Translations under genes and position numbers: made by a program
In this document: positions 26,470 through 36,815 of the stretch, piece by piece
Layout: the number at the start of each line of letters is the position of its first letter
How positions within the stretch are numbered: the stretch's first letter is position 1
NCBI GenBank assembly: GCA_026874595.1
Contig: CM049312.1
Coordinates: 63,332,929-63,396,928 of the forward strand
DNA from: Sipunculus nudus
Taxonomy: Eukaryota > Annelida > Sipuncula > Golfingiida > Sipunculidae
Direction: 5' to 3'
Length of the DNA: 64,000 nucleotides
The notes under the pieces: generated by a model
The model's input: only the letters and a program-made list of their open reading frames with translations
What the model was told of the DNA's origin: nothing
Databases searched by the model: none

Positions 26470-26513
<44 letters not shown>
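26470..26513. repeat. (CT)n microsatellite
   Basis: Perfect CT run of about 44 bp in duplication copy 4, in opposite orientation to the GA run at 25,783-25,832. Confidence 0.9.
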
Positions 26514-26515
<2 letters not shown>

Positions 26516-27985
26516 ATATGACTATGTATGTATGCACTGGAATATATTAATCCGTGCATGACTTTGAATGAAAGCTAGTTTAATATCACGGAAGTTATAA
26601 TCGACTCCGACAGGAGGTTATGTGTGCATCCCTGTTTGTATGTTTGTAAATTATTACACGCGCAATCATGATGAACTGAACCTCATGAAATGTTCGGGTA
26701 TACCGGGAATGGATCAATTAGATTCCGTTGTGGATCTAGCACATGATCCGAATTCAGGAATGTCATCAAGCAATATTCACAAATGTACATCACTTATGCC
26801 AGAATGACCCTGGACATATGGACCGAATTAGTGAATGCAAACACACTTTTGGGATCATCCTACACGAAGAACCCCCACATTTCAATAGCTTGCACCCCTT
26901 AGAATTTAGAATACAAATTTCTTTTCTTGTCTGATGAGACATCTTATGCTCACCTTCACCAGGGGTTTGTCCTTTAAATGTTTCTAGGTTTCCCACTCCT
27001 ATTCGAAAATCCTGGACAACCCCTGAAGTATTTACTGACGTTATATCAAACTATGCACGCGGTAACAAGTGTTTTGTATTTACTTCACCCTCTTGTACCC
27101 AACAGGGTGCAAATGTGATTCCTCATATACAAACCAACATATTGATTCAGTAATAGGAAAGCCATAATAGTGTGTTCCTAAATTTAAAAAAATGAGGGTT
27201 TGTTAATGAGCGGTGTTGCAATTCTATTTGATAAGTGTATTCGTTTGAATTAATTTTTGGTCTTTAGTTTCATATAAAGGCCAATCTGATTTGACAGAAA
27301 AGAGTGCTTTAACAGTAAAAGTTTCCTCTTGTCCACAGATGCCTTTGGCCCTGTTGTGTGAACTTTGACTTCCATTAAATGGCAAATTCGCATGCATTGA
27401 CGGATGCTTGCAAAATACAGTCTTATTGATAGCCCTAATTACCTCTACTATAGTATCACTGTGGTGTGGAGTGATGAGGTTGTAGGGTGAAGGGCGCGGC
27501 CTAGTCGATCAATCAGACAACAACATGGCGGGGACGAAAACCAGAACATCAAATTAACACAGACATTGAATGATTTCTCGTTACAACAACCTTGTACTGG
27601 TTCCTACCATGCCTGTCACTGATATTGCATTAGGACCTTAGATATTTATGTTCCTACAGTACTGGTTTGCAGCGATACTGAACTAGATTAAGCCTTTGAA
27701 ACCGTGACTCATCTAAGGAAATATACTAAACGGTATCAAAGATTACTCTTACTCGTTATTCGCCGTCTCGTAGCGGCCTGCCTTGTGACAGGCAAATGCT
27801 TCCACGCTGGAACTATACGGCGTACTTCAAAAGGACAACGGTTGATTGTCAGCGAAGAACCCTTGGTGAACTCTTTAATAACCCAGCCAACTGTACCTAA
27901 GGAACCCCTGGATGTTGTTCCTATGATCTCTTCCCTTCATTTTGGATTGAAGTTCCGTGAGTTGCCTCCGGCTTTCTGATTTGCA

Positions 27986-29092
27986 GGGGAGCATTAGGTA
28001 TCTAAAGACATTCATTAAGTAAACTAATGTACATTTGCTTGGCATATAATATCACTGCTTGTGTTCCTATCGTTAAAGTTCACACAGACATTGGCTTGGT
28101 ACACGTTTACTTATCTTGTCTTCTGTCCTTATTTTCAACTCATCTCCGACTGTAGAAAAGAAAAACAAGGAATAGTACATTTGTTTATTTATAATTTGAT
28201 ATGATTATTGTCTCCATCAGGTGGTTTCATCCCCGCTCGCGTGTGCGTGTTAATGTGTTTGTTCATAAATGATGAATCTCATGTATTTACAGCGCTTTTC
28301 GAAAATGGGCCACAAAGAGCCGATTATAATTTGGTGTGGATCCGGCTTTTGAATCGGATTTAGTAACTTCAACAAGGAATATTCACAAATGTTCGGTCAT
28401 TAATGCACGAATGAAACTGTCAATGTAGGCTGAAAAGTGAATGCAAACACGGTTTTATGGAGAATGGAGGAGGTTTGCATTCCTTAGAATGCACATTTCT
28501 AGTGAGAATTGGTATTTATCAATTTTCCAAAAGTCCGTCCAGTGATCCTAATGGAAAGCTGAAAATGAAAATATCCCCAGGCAACATGCGTTTACTGATC
28601 TAGCACTTACCTTTTATGTTTAAAATGAAATTATGAAATTTTGCTCTTAAAAAAAAAATTTACGTTCCACGTGAAAAAAGCCCATTACTGTTTTTAAAGT
28701 AACACTTAGAAAACACACTTTTTAGAAAGGGCTGCCATATTAAGCACCAGATGGTCCTACTCTTGTCTACAGCTCATGGCCAGTATCTATTTTAAACCAG
28801 TATATATTAAGTCCTGGTTAGGTAAGGGTTATCTCTTTAGTAAAGGCTTTTGGATTTTAGAGCGGAGGTGTGAAGAACGGGACTCAAATCCACAATTGTG
28901 TAGTCCCAAGTCAATGACCATGTAAGATCCACGTCCAACGAAAAAGTATGAGCCATATTTTTTTTACTGTCAAGTTCCTACTGGTACATTTTTAATTTTT
29001 TTTTGTTTGGCGGAGGTACCGACCTCTATTTGTAATAGTTCTAACACTACTCTAACTCTATAGATTGTTCATTTTGCGGGCTTCTTTTCAGG
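27986..29092. other. Non-coding stretch with a very diverged duplicate block
   Basis: No gene seen. At 28,200-28,520 the order of short motifs (a CATCAGG-rich start, a GGATCCGGCTTT-like step, then ATATTCACAAATG) weakly recalls the 26,620-26,900 block, so an older copy may extend here. The remainder is AT-rich. Confidence 0.4.
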
Positions 29093-29464
29093 GTGTGCCA
29101 GTCTGGGGCCTTCCTGTCAGGTGGCAGGGAATGTTATTCATACAATGAGCCCCGCGCTATCTCAGGTGTGAGCCTCAGCCAGCCAGCAGCTGGTTTAAAC
29201 ACACTGGATAAAGCCATTAGATCTTCCCGAAGCGACTGTCCGTACCTGTCGCACACACTGTCTTCGTCTGACCGGGAATGAGGTATGCACCAACGGCTCC
29301 GGTAAGGCCGAGCTCCCCGATATCTTCCCAAATATTTTAACAACCTGGGTAAAAATCCGGCATAGGAAGACACCTGCCGAAATCAGGTTCGAACCAACGC
29401 TTCCCAGTGCACCGGCTAAATAGTCAGACTCGCTAACCACTGGACCACCGGAACGGATAAATCT
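29093..29464 (-). mobile_element. tRNA-derived SINE, family B, apparently full length
   Basis: Read on the minus strand from 29,464. A tRNA-like head carries an RNA polymerase III A box (TGGTCCAGTGG) and, about 40-50 bp further, a B box (GGTTCGAACC, near 29,389-29,398). A body of about 290 bp follows and runs to about 29,093, rich in GC for this window. It contains no open frame of note. SINEs of this build are transcribed by polymerase III and mobilised by LINE enzymes. I do not recognise the central body as one of the named conserved SINE domains. The left limit is set where the base composition changes and no poly-A tail is evident, so the 3' end is uncertain. Confidence 0.7.
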
Positions 29465-31592
29465 TATATCCTGCATCAAGAACTATATCAATATATGCAA
29501 ATCCTTTTGGTTAGCATAACTTTAGCATATTTCATACAGTATAGCAAAAATGCACGACTGCCATTAAGTCAAAGGCGCGTGCCAAGAAGCGCACTCTTCC
29601 CATTAAATTGACCTTGAAGTGGTGGTGGCCCTAAAATTGGTGTGGTAAGTCCAGCCGAATAAAGCCAGTTGGAAAGACTGACAATATATCGATTATACAA
29701 TTCCAGAAACCATGGCTTGCGTAAGTGAAGCATACCACATGGAAGGATTCATGAAGCTGCATTTTTAGATAAAACTTATTAAGTGAAACATTAACATGCA
29801 TGGTATCGGAAAAGAGTGCCGGATTTTAAATCATAATTCTTTCAATAACGTCAGACATCCCAATTTTTCAAACAGTTTCCATACAAGGTGCGGGGGCTAT
29901 GCGAGCACTTAGTTCGAAATTCATTTATCCGCCACATCTATCCAAGAACCTATGGTAAGGCTACTCAGTACAATTTATTTAAAAGAACACATGAATATGG
30001 AAATATTTGAGCTTCTCGTTTCATAAAACAATATCCATAATGGACGTAAATATGCCAAAGGAATTGATATAATGCAGCCGAAAAAGTGCAGCAATGATAT
30101 TAACATTGTTCGTGTATATCCTGCCGTTGATGCATATTATCTAATATTGGTTTGTCTCGACGACCACTCATAGGAGGTACAAGAGCCGCTGCTCATTAAG
30201 AAGGAAAGTCTCCATTCAAAGGTTTTATTTGTATTTCGACCATAATGCGGTTAGATTTCACATTACCACATTACGAAAACTTATAAAAAAGAAGCACTAA
30301 CTTTAACATGATTACGTTAAGAGCTTTTGATTTAAGGTTATTATTTAATTATACCCAATGGCTATAAACCTCTCAGATGAGCAAGAAGTAATGATCTACA
30401 CGAGACATTTACCTGTTTAAGCGAAATATATAATTAAATCTCAAAGAAAATGTAGTTTGGACCAAAAGTTTTTACTGCATATAAATCAAATATTTTGTAT
30501 AACCCTAAAAGTAGACAAAGCGGTAAACTGCGCTGAAGGCTGCTCATTTAGTCCGTTAAAACATAATCGGTCCCATTAAGCGATGCCTGCAAAAGCATGG
30601 CGATAATTCTCTTAAATATTTATATATTCACATATTCAGGCAAAATTCTAAATGAAAAGACCGAAAGAATAGTACAAGATGACGTCATGGCAGGGCGTCA
30701 GTTTCACATTTGAGGACCCATTTTAGTTTAACGCGTCATGCGGCCACGTGGCATTTTGGCCCCATTTTTTTTTTCAGCTATCAGAATTTGTGATTATCTT
30801 TTTTCATCTCTCTCCTAGTAGGATTACGCAAAATGTATTGAACCAGTTTCCAATGAATTCGTTATTTATAAAATTATGTAATATGGTTCCAAGTTTGCCT
30901 CCTCTAGCTCGTGTATACCTTCGAATTGAGAGGTGTATAGAGAATTACTGATCATTTAAGATAAAGAGCATTCTAGACTAATCGTTAGCTGTGTTCGAAG
31001 TAACTCGAATAATTCATGCAGTTTCTTGTCGTTAATTGTCAGACGGGTTTACTTTCAAGAGTGGAGGTATGACTGAATATTTAATACAAAACAAATCCCA
31101 CTGGCAGATTTGTTTTTAAAATGCTGTGAAAAAAACCTATTGAATTCATTTGTTATTTTTGAATTTTACTTATGTAACGGTATTTGAATCCACATGTATT
31201 CGGAAATGCTATTGTATATATATGTTGTTTTTCGTATTTTCAAAACTTTTGATATTTCGGGAGAAAATACAAGATTTAATTCCTGCACATTTATCAGTTC
31301 AAGAAATAGCAATATGGTAATACAGAATATTTTGATATAAACCTGACAAAAATTACAATACATTACTGAGGTTACACAGGTGCAAGGTAGCGCAGATGCA
31401 CCTGGCGGGGAAAACGATTATATCAGCCCCGAGTGATAACAGGCCATTACTGGCAATAAAGGTTTTACATACAAGCTATTTGAGAACATTTATAAAATCC
31501 CGTAAAAAACTTTATCAAAGAGTTATTACGTTTTACGGCAAAGATCCGAATGACACAAATGGTCAGTAAACGTATGAGCTCAACCACGTGGA
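29465..31592. other. AT-rich stretch, nothing recognised
   Basis: No open frame with codon-like character, no RNA gene and no clear repeat structure. A 20-bp G run (31,593-31,612) marks its right end. Confidence 0.6.
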
Positions 31593-31612
31593 GGGGGGGG
31601 GGGGGGGGGGGG
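31593..31612. repeat. poly-G tract
   Basis: Twenty consecutive G residues, which may adopt a G-quadruplex. Similar C or G runs occur at 12,419-12,433, 43,480-43,493 and 47,626-47,643. Confidence 0.9.
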
Positions 31613-31869
31613 TTGTACCGTATCTACTGATTAGTCACTTTAAATCTTTATCGATGCATTTTTTATATGTTTATTTTTGCATCTCGTTTCTTAATTATAG
31701 GCTATAAACCTGGAATCTCTATGTGATAACTGCCATAATGTGATCTGACTTAATACATGAAACACTATTCCAAATTACACCGGGAGCGGCATTTATTAGT
31801 AACATTATAGTATAAATAACCTACCGACTGCTGTGAAAGTCCTGTTAATCGGGAAAACAAACAATTTAC

Positions 31870-32095
31870 CGGCGGCGCTGAAAATAATGATACCCATCCG
31901 GGTATGAGCTATCTGGCTCCAGCAGCAGCGGGTGTAGCATATAACGTGGCTTCCAGCAGGTGCAGAAAGCGTGTGACCATATGATTTGACTCATATACAG
32001 TCCCAGGTCACCATGACCACACAACAGGTAAGACTGATTGCTATAAATGGTTACATTAGTGCCAGGTGTCGCGTTTTCAATAAATACTGAAAGTG
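31870..32095 (-). CDS. Possible exon (weak), unknown protein
   Basis: On the minus strand an open stretch begins after a pyrimidine-rich acceptor-like sequence (TTTCCAACCCTCAG) and ends before a donor-like GTAAAT (31,864-31,869). The open frame reads LSVFIENATPGTNVTIYSNQ at its start and stays open throughout. I recognise no domain. A second coding-looking frame on the same strand lies just upstream (32,237-32,422), but the splice phases I tried do not join. It could be chance; transcript data are needed to decide. Confidence 0.2.
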
Positions 32096-32168
32096 CTGAG
32101 GGTTGGAAACAAAATACGCTGATGGGTGAATACAATGCACGCTTGTCCTACTGAATAGTCTCACTGAA

Positions 32169-32170
<2 letters not shown>

Positions 32171-32221
<51 letters not shown>
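32171..32221. repeat. (TA)n microsatellite
   Basis: Perfect TA run of about 50 bp. Confidence 0.92.
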
Positions 32222-32222
<1 letters not shown>

Positions 32223-32236
32223 GTTGGTGAAATCTC

Positions 32237-32422
32237 TTAATTATGCATATGGTTCACCAAGATCAAATGTCCAAAACTATGTTTTTTACTGTCTACTGTT
32301 TCGTCAGCATTTAATATCAGTAAATCAGCCAAATCCTGTTTAATTCCAGAGTCCGCCCTCGTAGAATGATGCGTATTCATTTCATGAAGCGTTTGCGTTT
32401 GTATTTGTTGAACAAAGCTCAT
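32237..32422 (-). CDS. Possible small ORF/exon, unknown protein (weak)
   Basis: A 61-codon ATG-initiated frame on the minus strand with even codon use and charged, non-repetitive residues (for example HSTRADSGIKQDLADLL). Immediately downstream are a (TA)n tract and then the other weak exon candidate at 31,870-32,095. No domain is recognised and there is no signal peptide or membrane segment. It is listed only because its composition looks more protein-like than the surrounding frames. Confidence 0.18.
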   Translation of the reverse strand: MSFVQQIQTQTLHEMNTHHSTRADSGIKQDLADLLILNADETVDSKKHSFGHLILVNHMHN

Positions 32423-32579
32423 ATAACTGATTAATGATTGAACATTACAATATGTCTGAGGCTATTGCAAGATAATATAAATTCTGTAATTTCTGTTACT
32501 GCTTTTCATACAGTCATGTAATTTCCAAACGTTCTTCTTTTGGTCTAAGACTAATATAGATATAACCATTACTGCAACT

Positions 32580-32812
32580 AACACCACTCCCACAAAAACT
32601 ACTAACCCAGCTTAATCACTATAATTACCTCTCGAACGTTTCTGTTCATTTTAATGCTACTACTTTCAACTACTGCTTCCATTTTTAATTATACCACTGC
32701 AACCATACACATACTTCTACATTAACTATTCGACTACCCCCATCACGACTCCTGCTACTACTGTAACTACTACTACCATTTTTTTTACTGTAAATACTAC
32801 TAATGCTTTCAC
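32580..32812. repeat. Degenerate ACT/CTA trinucleotide-rich stretch
   Basis: Loose repeats of ACTACT, CTACTA and similar triplets over about 230 bp on the plus strand. It resembles a decayed microsatellite and has no open frame of interest. Confidence 0.6.
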
Positions 32813-32854
32813 TAGTGCTGTTATGCTACCATCAGCGATGCAGTTGCGTCACGT

Positions 32855-32930
32855 TCACTTCAGTCCGAGTCCAAGTTCGAGTCCTTGAGGCTCGAGTCCT
32901 AATCAACCTTCTTCGAGCTCGATTCATCTG
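32855..32930 (+). repeat. CGAGTCC degenerate array
   Basis: Several variants of CGAGTCC or CGAGTCCAAG in tandem. The order of variants closely follows part of 52,940-53,060, so the two loci share a dispersed repeat. Confidence 0.65.
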
Positions 32931-33971
32931 GATCCCTTCACTGTGCACTTGTCTTGATCAATACCATACCGTCCCACTTACGGTACTTGTACTCTGATAC
33001 TAGCACGCCGTATACAGTCAATGGTATACCATATTTTCCCCTGGCTCATATAAAAACAGTTTAGGAGGTGCCCGTAAAATTCCCTGACCCTAGAGGGACG
33101 GGCGAAATAATTTCACGGGTTGCTGCTTGGTATCCATAAACATCAGACTAGCGGTTCGTTGAATTGCGGTTTACAAAAAAAAAAGAATAACCAAGGTCAG
33201 GTGAAAAACGCCTCAGCTATAAGGCCTCGGCTAAATCGACTCATCTCCTCTGAAGCCAAGCGTTCATTTAAAGGTTTCCGGTTTCTTTCAGCAGAGACAG
33301 GGAATTAGTGCTGGCGGGAAGTTTGAAGTTGATATAAGCAGCTGTTTGGGGGTTTATGTAGCTCGGGAACAACTCCAACAGGAATCCAATGTTGTGTTTC
33401 AATGTACCGGCAAAATCTAGTCCACATGCGCAGTCCGTGGTGGATTCTGATCCCTCTATGTAAGATTAACCACCTCCCCCCATGTCAATGTACGTAAGCG
33501 CTCGACAAATGCATCCGCAGAAAACAAAAAAACTACGTATCGACGGATCGGAGAGCTTCTCATGCGATTCGCTGATTGCGAAAATAAACCTGTTTCCAAA
33601 CTACAGATTCAGCTTAATGGGTACAGCAAATTCTGTTTTTTTTTTTACATTCGCATTTTTTAGGAAAAAATGAGCCTGTGAAGTTGTTGATACATGGAAA
33701 CACAGCCTAACACATAATAGTAGGAACGGAAATAATCTAGCTCAATTTCCGTTTCATGATATTCCAAATTAGAGTTATTTCCATCTGAAAGTGCAAGGAT
33801 TCGGAATATCAGGACTGGCCGTGATAGATCACATTCTCTCGTCAATTTAGATATGATACAAATAAAATGATGAAAATTGTATCATATGCGCTTACATACT
33901 CACCCACACGCACACTCCAGTATATATGTGTGTGAACCACATGTTGCCTATGTTCTTATTTCTTAACATGA
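32931..33971. other. Stretch with nothing recognised
   Basis: No gene, RNA or repeat that I can support. Short open frames on both strands look random. Confidence 0.5.
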
Positions 33972-34175
33972 CTGGACTTTAAAGGTACGTATTCCCATAC
34001 CATGCACGTTAAATAGACATGAACTTTTCTCTCCTTAAAGTACCATGATGTCTACCAATGGTTCGCTCTTAAACTGTTTGTTACATAAAGGGTAGCCGTA
34101 ATGCGCAACTTCACAAATCAACACCATGGTGTTTTAACGCGCATGGTATATGATGAGGTACATCCCTTTAAAGTG
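33972..34175. mobile_element. MITE with ~40-bp terminal inverted repeats
   Basis: The left arm starts CTTTAAAGG and continues to a CCATGCACGTTAAA-like segment. The right arm, read in reverse, starts CTTTAAAGG and reaches CCATGCGCGTTAAA. The arms match imperfectly over about 40 bp and leave a centre of about 120 bp. There is no coding capacity. The symmetric TTTAAA ends make it impossible to separate the target duplication from the element. Confidence 0.6.
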
Positions 34176-34197
34176 ATCTTGATTTGTGAAGTTGCGC
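34103..34197. repeat. Perfect 19-bp inverted repeat (hairpin)
   Basis: GCGCAACTTCACAAATCAA at 34,103-34,121 is repeated as its exact reverse complement at 34,179-34,197, leaving a 57-base loop. The loop itself contains the palindrome CACCATGGTG. Weaker complementarity continues outward for another 30-40 bp. Its right arm lies just outside the MITE at 33,972-34,175, so the two inverted repeats interlock. Confidence 0.85.
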
Positions 34198-34689
34198 GGT
34201 ACCTACGGTTTTAGAGCAAACTTCACAAGTAGATTTTGCAGGCTTTCAAACATTGTGGTTTTTTTTGTCTGAGGTTCTTAATGTGTCTACTCCTTTTTTA
34301 AGAGTTGACGTTAGATCGGGCCTTTGTCTGGCCACGCGGTCTTTATTTGGTATACAGCTAATCGTACCGGTATTTACTCATACCCAGAACCATAACAACG
34401 CATATAGCAGGTGAACTGGAGTTAGTATGTCCGTGTACAGGGATGGATTTGCTGGAACACTCTTGTAACTTTTTCGGCCAAAATGAACTTATATCGCGGG
34501 AGAATATAAGCATTATACATGTATTGCAAATGTTTATATACCTTGAAGCAGAATAAAAAAATATTATTGGACCACATATGAATCAATGGGTCACCTTTTT
34601 CATGGGAATGTGTTGCCTATTGCAGTATGTTTGGATTAAAAAGAACTATTTGCTCCTAATTATTGTTAAGAGCTTGATAGGTTTTGTAA

Positions 34690-34740
34690 TGGCCTTCTGT
34701 GGTTCAGGGTTGGAGCACAGGACTCAAAGCCGGGACATGG
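34690..34740 (+). mobile_element. SINE family A, head fragment
   Basis: Short fragment of the tRNA-like head (GGCCTTCTGTGGTTCAGGG, then GAGCACAGGACTCAAAGCC) matching 21,717-21,765 and the minus-strand copy at 41,640-41,707. It is truncated before the B box. Confidence 0.65.
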
Positions 34741-34811
34741 TTTCTTTAATTTGTGTTATGTATTTTGTATTATTGTGTACTGTATGTGTGTACTACTTGT
34801 ATTTGCTCCTT

Positions 34812-35005
34812 TAAAGTATATTATGGTATCATTGCATCATTTTATTTTTATTTTTTTATTATAATTGTATTATTTATTATTGCTTGTTTATGCATTGTGT
34901 TAATTGCTTTTATGAATTTTGTATGCTTTGTATTGCACAAGGAGCATTTGAATTGTATTATGGTATCATCGCATCAGTTTTTTTCTTATTATTATTGTTA
35001 TATAT
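34812..35005 (+). repeat. Two-copy direct repeat in TTTATT-rich DNA
   Basis: A segment containing TATTATGGTATCAT followed by GCATCA and a T-rich run occurs at about 34,816-34,872 and again at about 34,957-35,005. The open frames here are hydrophobic only because of the T-richness. Confidence 0.5.
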
Positions 35006-35236
35006 TTTGATAATACACAATTTTTCATTGAATATTTACTATTCTGTATACCTTATGCATGCAAGAATGTTGTATTTTTTTTATTTATTATGTTGTTAAT
35101 GTAAAGTTTGCATTTAATTAAACAAGATCAGTTGTACTTTCAGATACAGTACTATATCAGATTTATATGACAATAAACGGGATTTTAATTCCATTAACCG
35201 ATATGACACAAAGTGGGCTCGACTATATATGTATAT

Positions 35237-35639
35237 TGGTACGAAGACAAATTGTTCAGGGGAAAACATGGGCCAATCCGGGATTCGAACCACATGTCCG
35301 GCTTTCCAACCGCTTCGCTAGAAAAGCAAGCTTCGACAGTTCGATCCGCTTTTATAACACCCCGTAACAGACCCCCTCTTAAGGACTCTTAAGGACAAGA
35401 CTAATTATCCCAGGAGTCACACTTTGGTGAGCTTATTCCCTGGGCAACAAAGTTTACCGTCACGTTGGACGAGCCCCCGTTTTGTTACGAAGACAAATTG
35501 TTCCTAGGAAAACATGGGCCGATCCGGGATTCGAACCAATGTCGGTGGCCCACATGTCCGGGGTTCCAACCGGGGATCGCTAGAAAAGCAAGCTTCACTT
35601 GCGAGACAGTTCGCTCCGCTTTTATGTCACCCCGTAACA
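35237..35639 (-). mobile_element. Miniature LTR retrotransposon (TRIM-like), copy 1
   Basis: Complete 403-bp element, sense on the minus strand. The 5' LTR is 35,483-35,639 (157 bp) and the 3' LTR 35,237-35,369 (133 bp, two small deletions). They start TGTTACGGGG and end in a TACCA or TAACA form, giving TG...CA ends. Three bases inside the 5' LTR lies GGGGGCTCGTCC (35,467-35,478), the primer-binding site complementary to the 3' end of tRNA-Pro. The internal region is only about 113 bp and ends with a purine tract (AGAGGGGG) next to the 3' LTR. A 4-bp target duplication, ATAT, flanks it (35,233-35,236 and 35,640-35,643). It has no coding capacity, so any movement would need enzymes from another LTR element. 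The LTR carries a tRNA-like segment, annotated separately. Confidence 0.85.
35281..35320 (-). promoter_or_regulatory. Pol III A and B boxes inside the TRIM LTR (copy 1)
   Basis: On the minus strand, TAGCGAAGCGG (35,310-35,320) fits the tRNA A-box consensus, and GGTTCGAATCC (35,281-35,291) is a perfect B box about 20 bp beyond it. The spacing is shortened by a small deletion. The tRNA-like segment between them resembles D, anticodon and T arms, but no acceptor stem can be paired, so it is not a functional tRNA gene. The other LTRs keep the B box at 35,527-35,537 and 57,555-57,565, and an A box (TGGCGAAGCGG) near 57,335-57,346. Confidence 0.7.
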
Positions 35640-35643
35640 ATAT

Positions 35644-36187
35644 ATGCTAATGTATATGAAGGATTTGAATCACCCAGGGCTGAATGGATTTCCGCCTGAG
35701 TTGGTGTCTGTGATTGGCTGCACGGTACCAGCCGTTTTCTACATCTCTTTTAGGCGCATTATTCAAACAGCTGTCAAATTGTCAATGAAGTTGAAAATCA
35801 GTGAGCATGGCATGCAAACACAACCAGGACCATTACATCACCTGATTTGTATACATTAACGTCTGTTCTATTACCATAACAAACATTAAGCCCGGGATGA
35901 CGTCAACTTCCGCAACTAGTAAATGTACACATGATAAATGACGGTGTCGCAGCTGAAATAATCGTGCTGGATTTCGCTATTAGTGTGGGGAACTTTTATT
36001 TTTTTATTTAATCTTGTAAATAAAGATGTTTTCAACAAAAAGGCGCGCGATCATGCTTGTGAAGCGGATAATTCTCCGGAATTCGGACTTGTGAAAAAAA
36101 GTTGTCTTGCCCGCGTAGCGGTGGGGTTCATTACCTTGTTATTCATAATGGGTATATCGCCCATACTCCGTGTGTTTACAGTCTCTA
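35644..36187. other. Stretch with nothing recognised
   Basis: Unassigned DNA between the TRIM and the Penelope remnant. A 71-codon frame at 35,983-36,198 has no recognisable content. Confidence 0.5.
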
Positions 36188-36800
36188 GGCAATTTTAGTG
36201 CTGAAAACGAGTGCCTGTGGTTTAACCAACGCACAGTGCGATCTTACAGACAAAATTCGGCAAAATTTTCTTAAAAACTTGTGGCTGAAATTTTTAAAAT
36301 ATTCCCGCATTCAACAAAATATTCCACAAAAACAATCAGAAATCAGCTGCATTTGTATGAAGAACGTTAAATCAATAATCCAAAGCCGCAATATAAAATT
36401 ATTATCCGAAAGGCAACAAAAAGAATACAAAGTCTATGCAGCTGCCATCACAAATCTGACTGTCCTCTCAATGGGAAATGCCTAGCAACGTCCATTGTGT
36501 ACCAAGCCGACGTGCTCATCAAAGGTACAGTTAACACGTACATTTGCGTGACCGGAGGCCCCTTTAAGCAAAGGTATTACAACCATAACAAGCATAGGAC
36601 CAACTAAAACGAAAGCGAGCTTGCAAAACACGTATGGTCCCTGAACGACAACCAACAAAGTTTCACTATCACCTGGTCAATAATACAGCAGTCGAACACA
36701 GTCATTACCTCCTCACATCAAGGCAACTTATGTTTGGCCAAGAAACCAGCAATCATAAGAACTTATTGAACAAATGTTCGGAAATTGTTTTCCGAATTAG
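36188..36800 (+). pseudogene. Penelope-like element, C-terminal linker and GIY-YIG endonuclease, broken
   Basis: Pieces of the end of a Penelope-like polyprotein can be read across three frames. First ENECLWFN (near 36,192-36,218), then TKFGKIFLK, then FLKYSRIQQN and CMKNVKSIIQSRN. After a frameshift near 36,430 comes a Cys-rich motif ending CPLNGKC, and then IVYQADV and YICVTGGPFKQRYYNH, which correspond to the GIY and YIG parts of the GIY-YIG nuclease. The nuclease of such elements nicks the target DNA. A stop follows HRTN (near 36,604). Further homologous residues (ELAKHVWSLND, ITWSI, GNLCLAKK) run to about 36,770. The RT domain itself is absent. Several frameshifts and stops make it dead. 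A 3' motif is described under the hammerhead-like entry. Confidence 0.82.
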
Positions 36801-36815
36801 TTGGGCTTCAGTCAC

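Larger units (their letters stand above)
24763..27985 (+). repeat. Mosaic segmental duplication, copy 4 (partial)
   Basis: Fourth copy. It matches 20,663-21,690, then 1-1,260 and 11,080-11,990. Homology fades near 27,910-27,985, the right edge of the duplicated zone. A (GA)n tract (25,783-25,832) and a (CT)n tract (26,470-26,513) lie in opposite orientation within it. The 91-codon open frame at 27,704-27,979 spans the block edge and is not kept in the matching parts of copies 1 and 2, so I do not call it a gene. Confidence 0.8.

Noticed and set aside
35237-35639. Functional tRNA-Thr gene, because of the CTTGTGC anticodon-like loop
   Set aside because: No acceptor stem can be paired, and the segment is repeated inside LTRs. 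It is a tRNA-like relic or promoter, not a tRNA gene.
35237-35639. Interpretation of the 400-bp unit as a dimeric MITE
   Set aside because: The tRNA-Pro primer-binding site at fixed distance from the LTR, the purine tract and the 4-bp duplications fit an LTR element much better.
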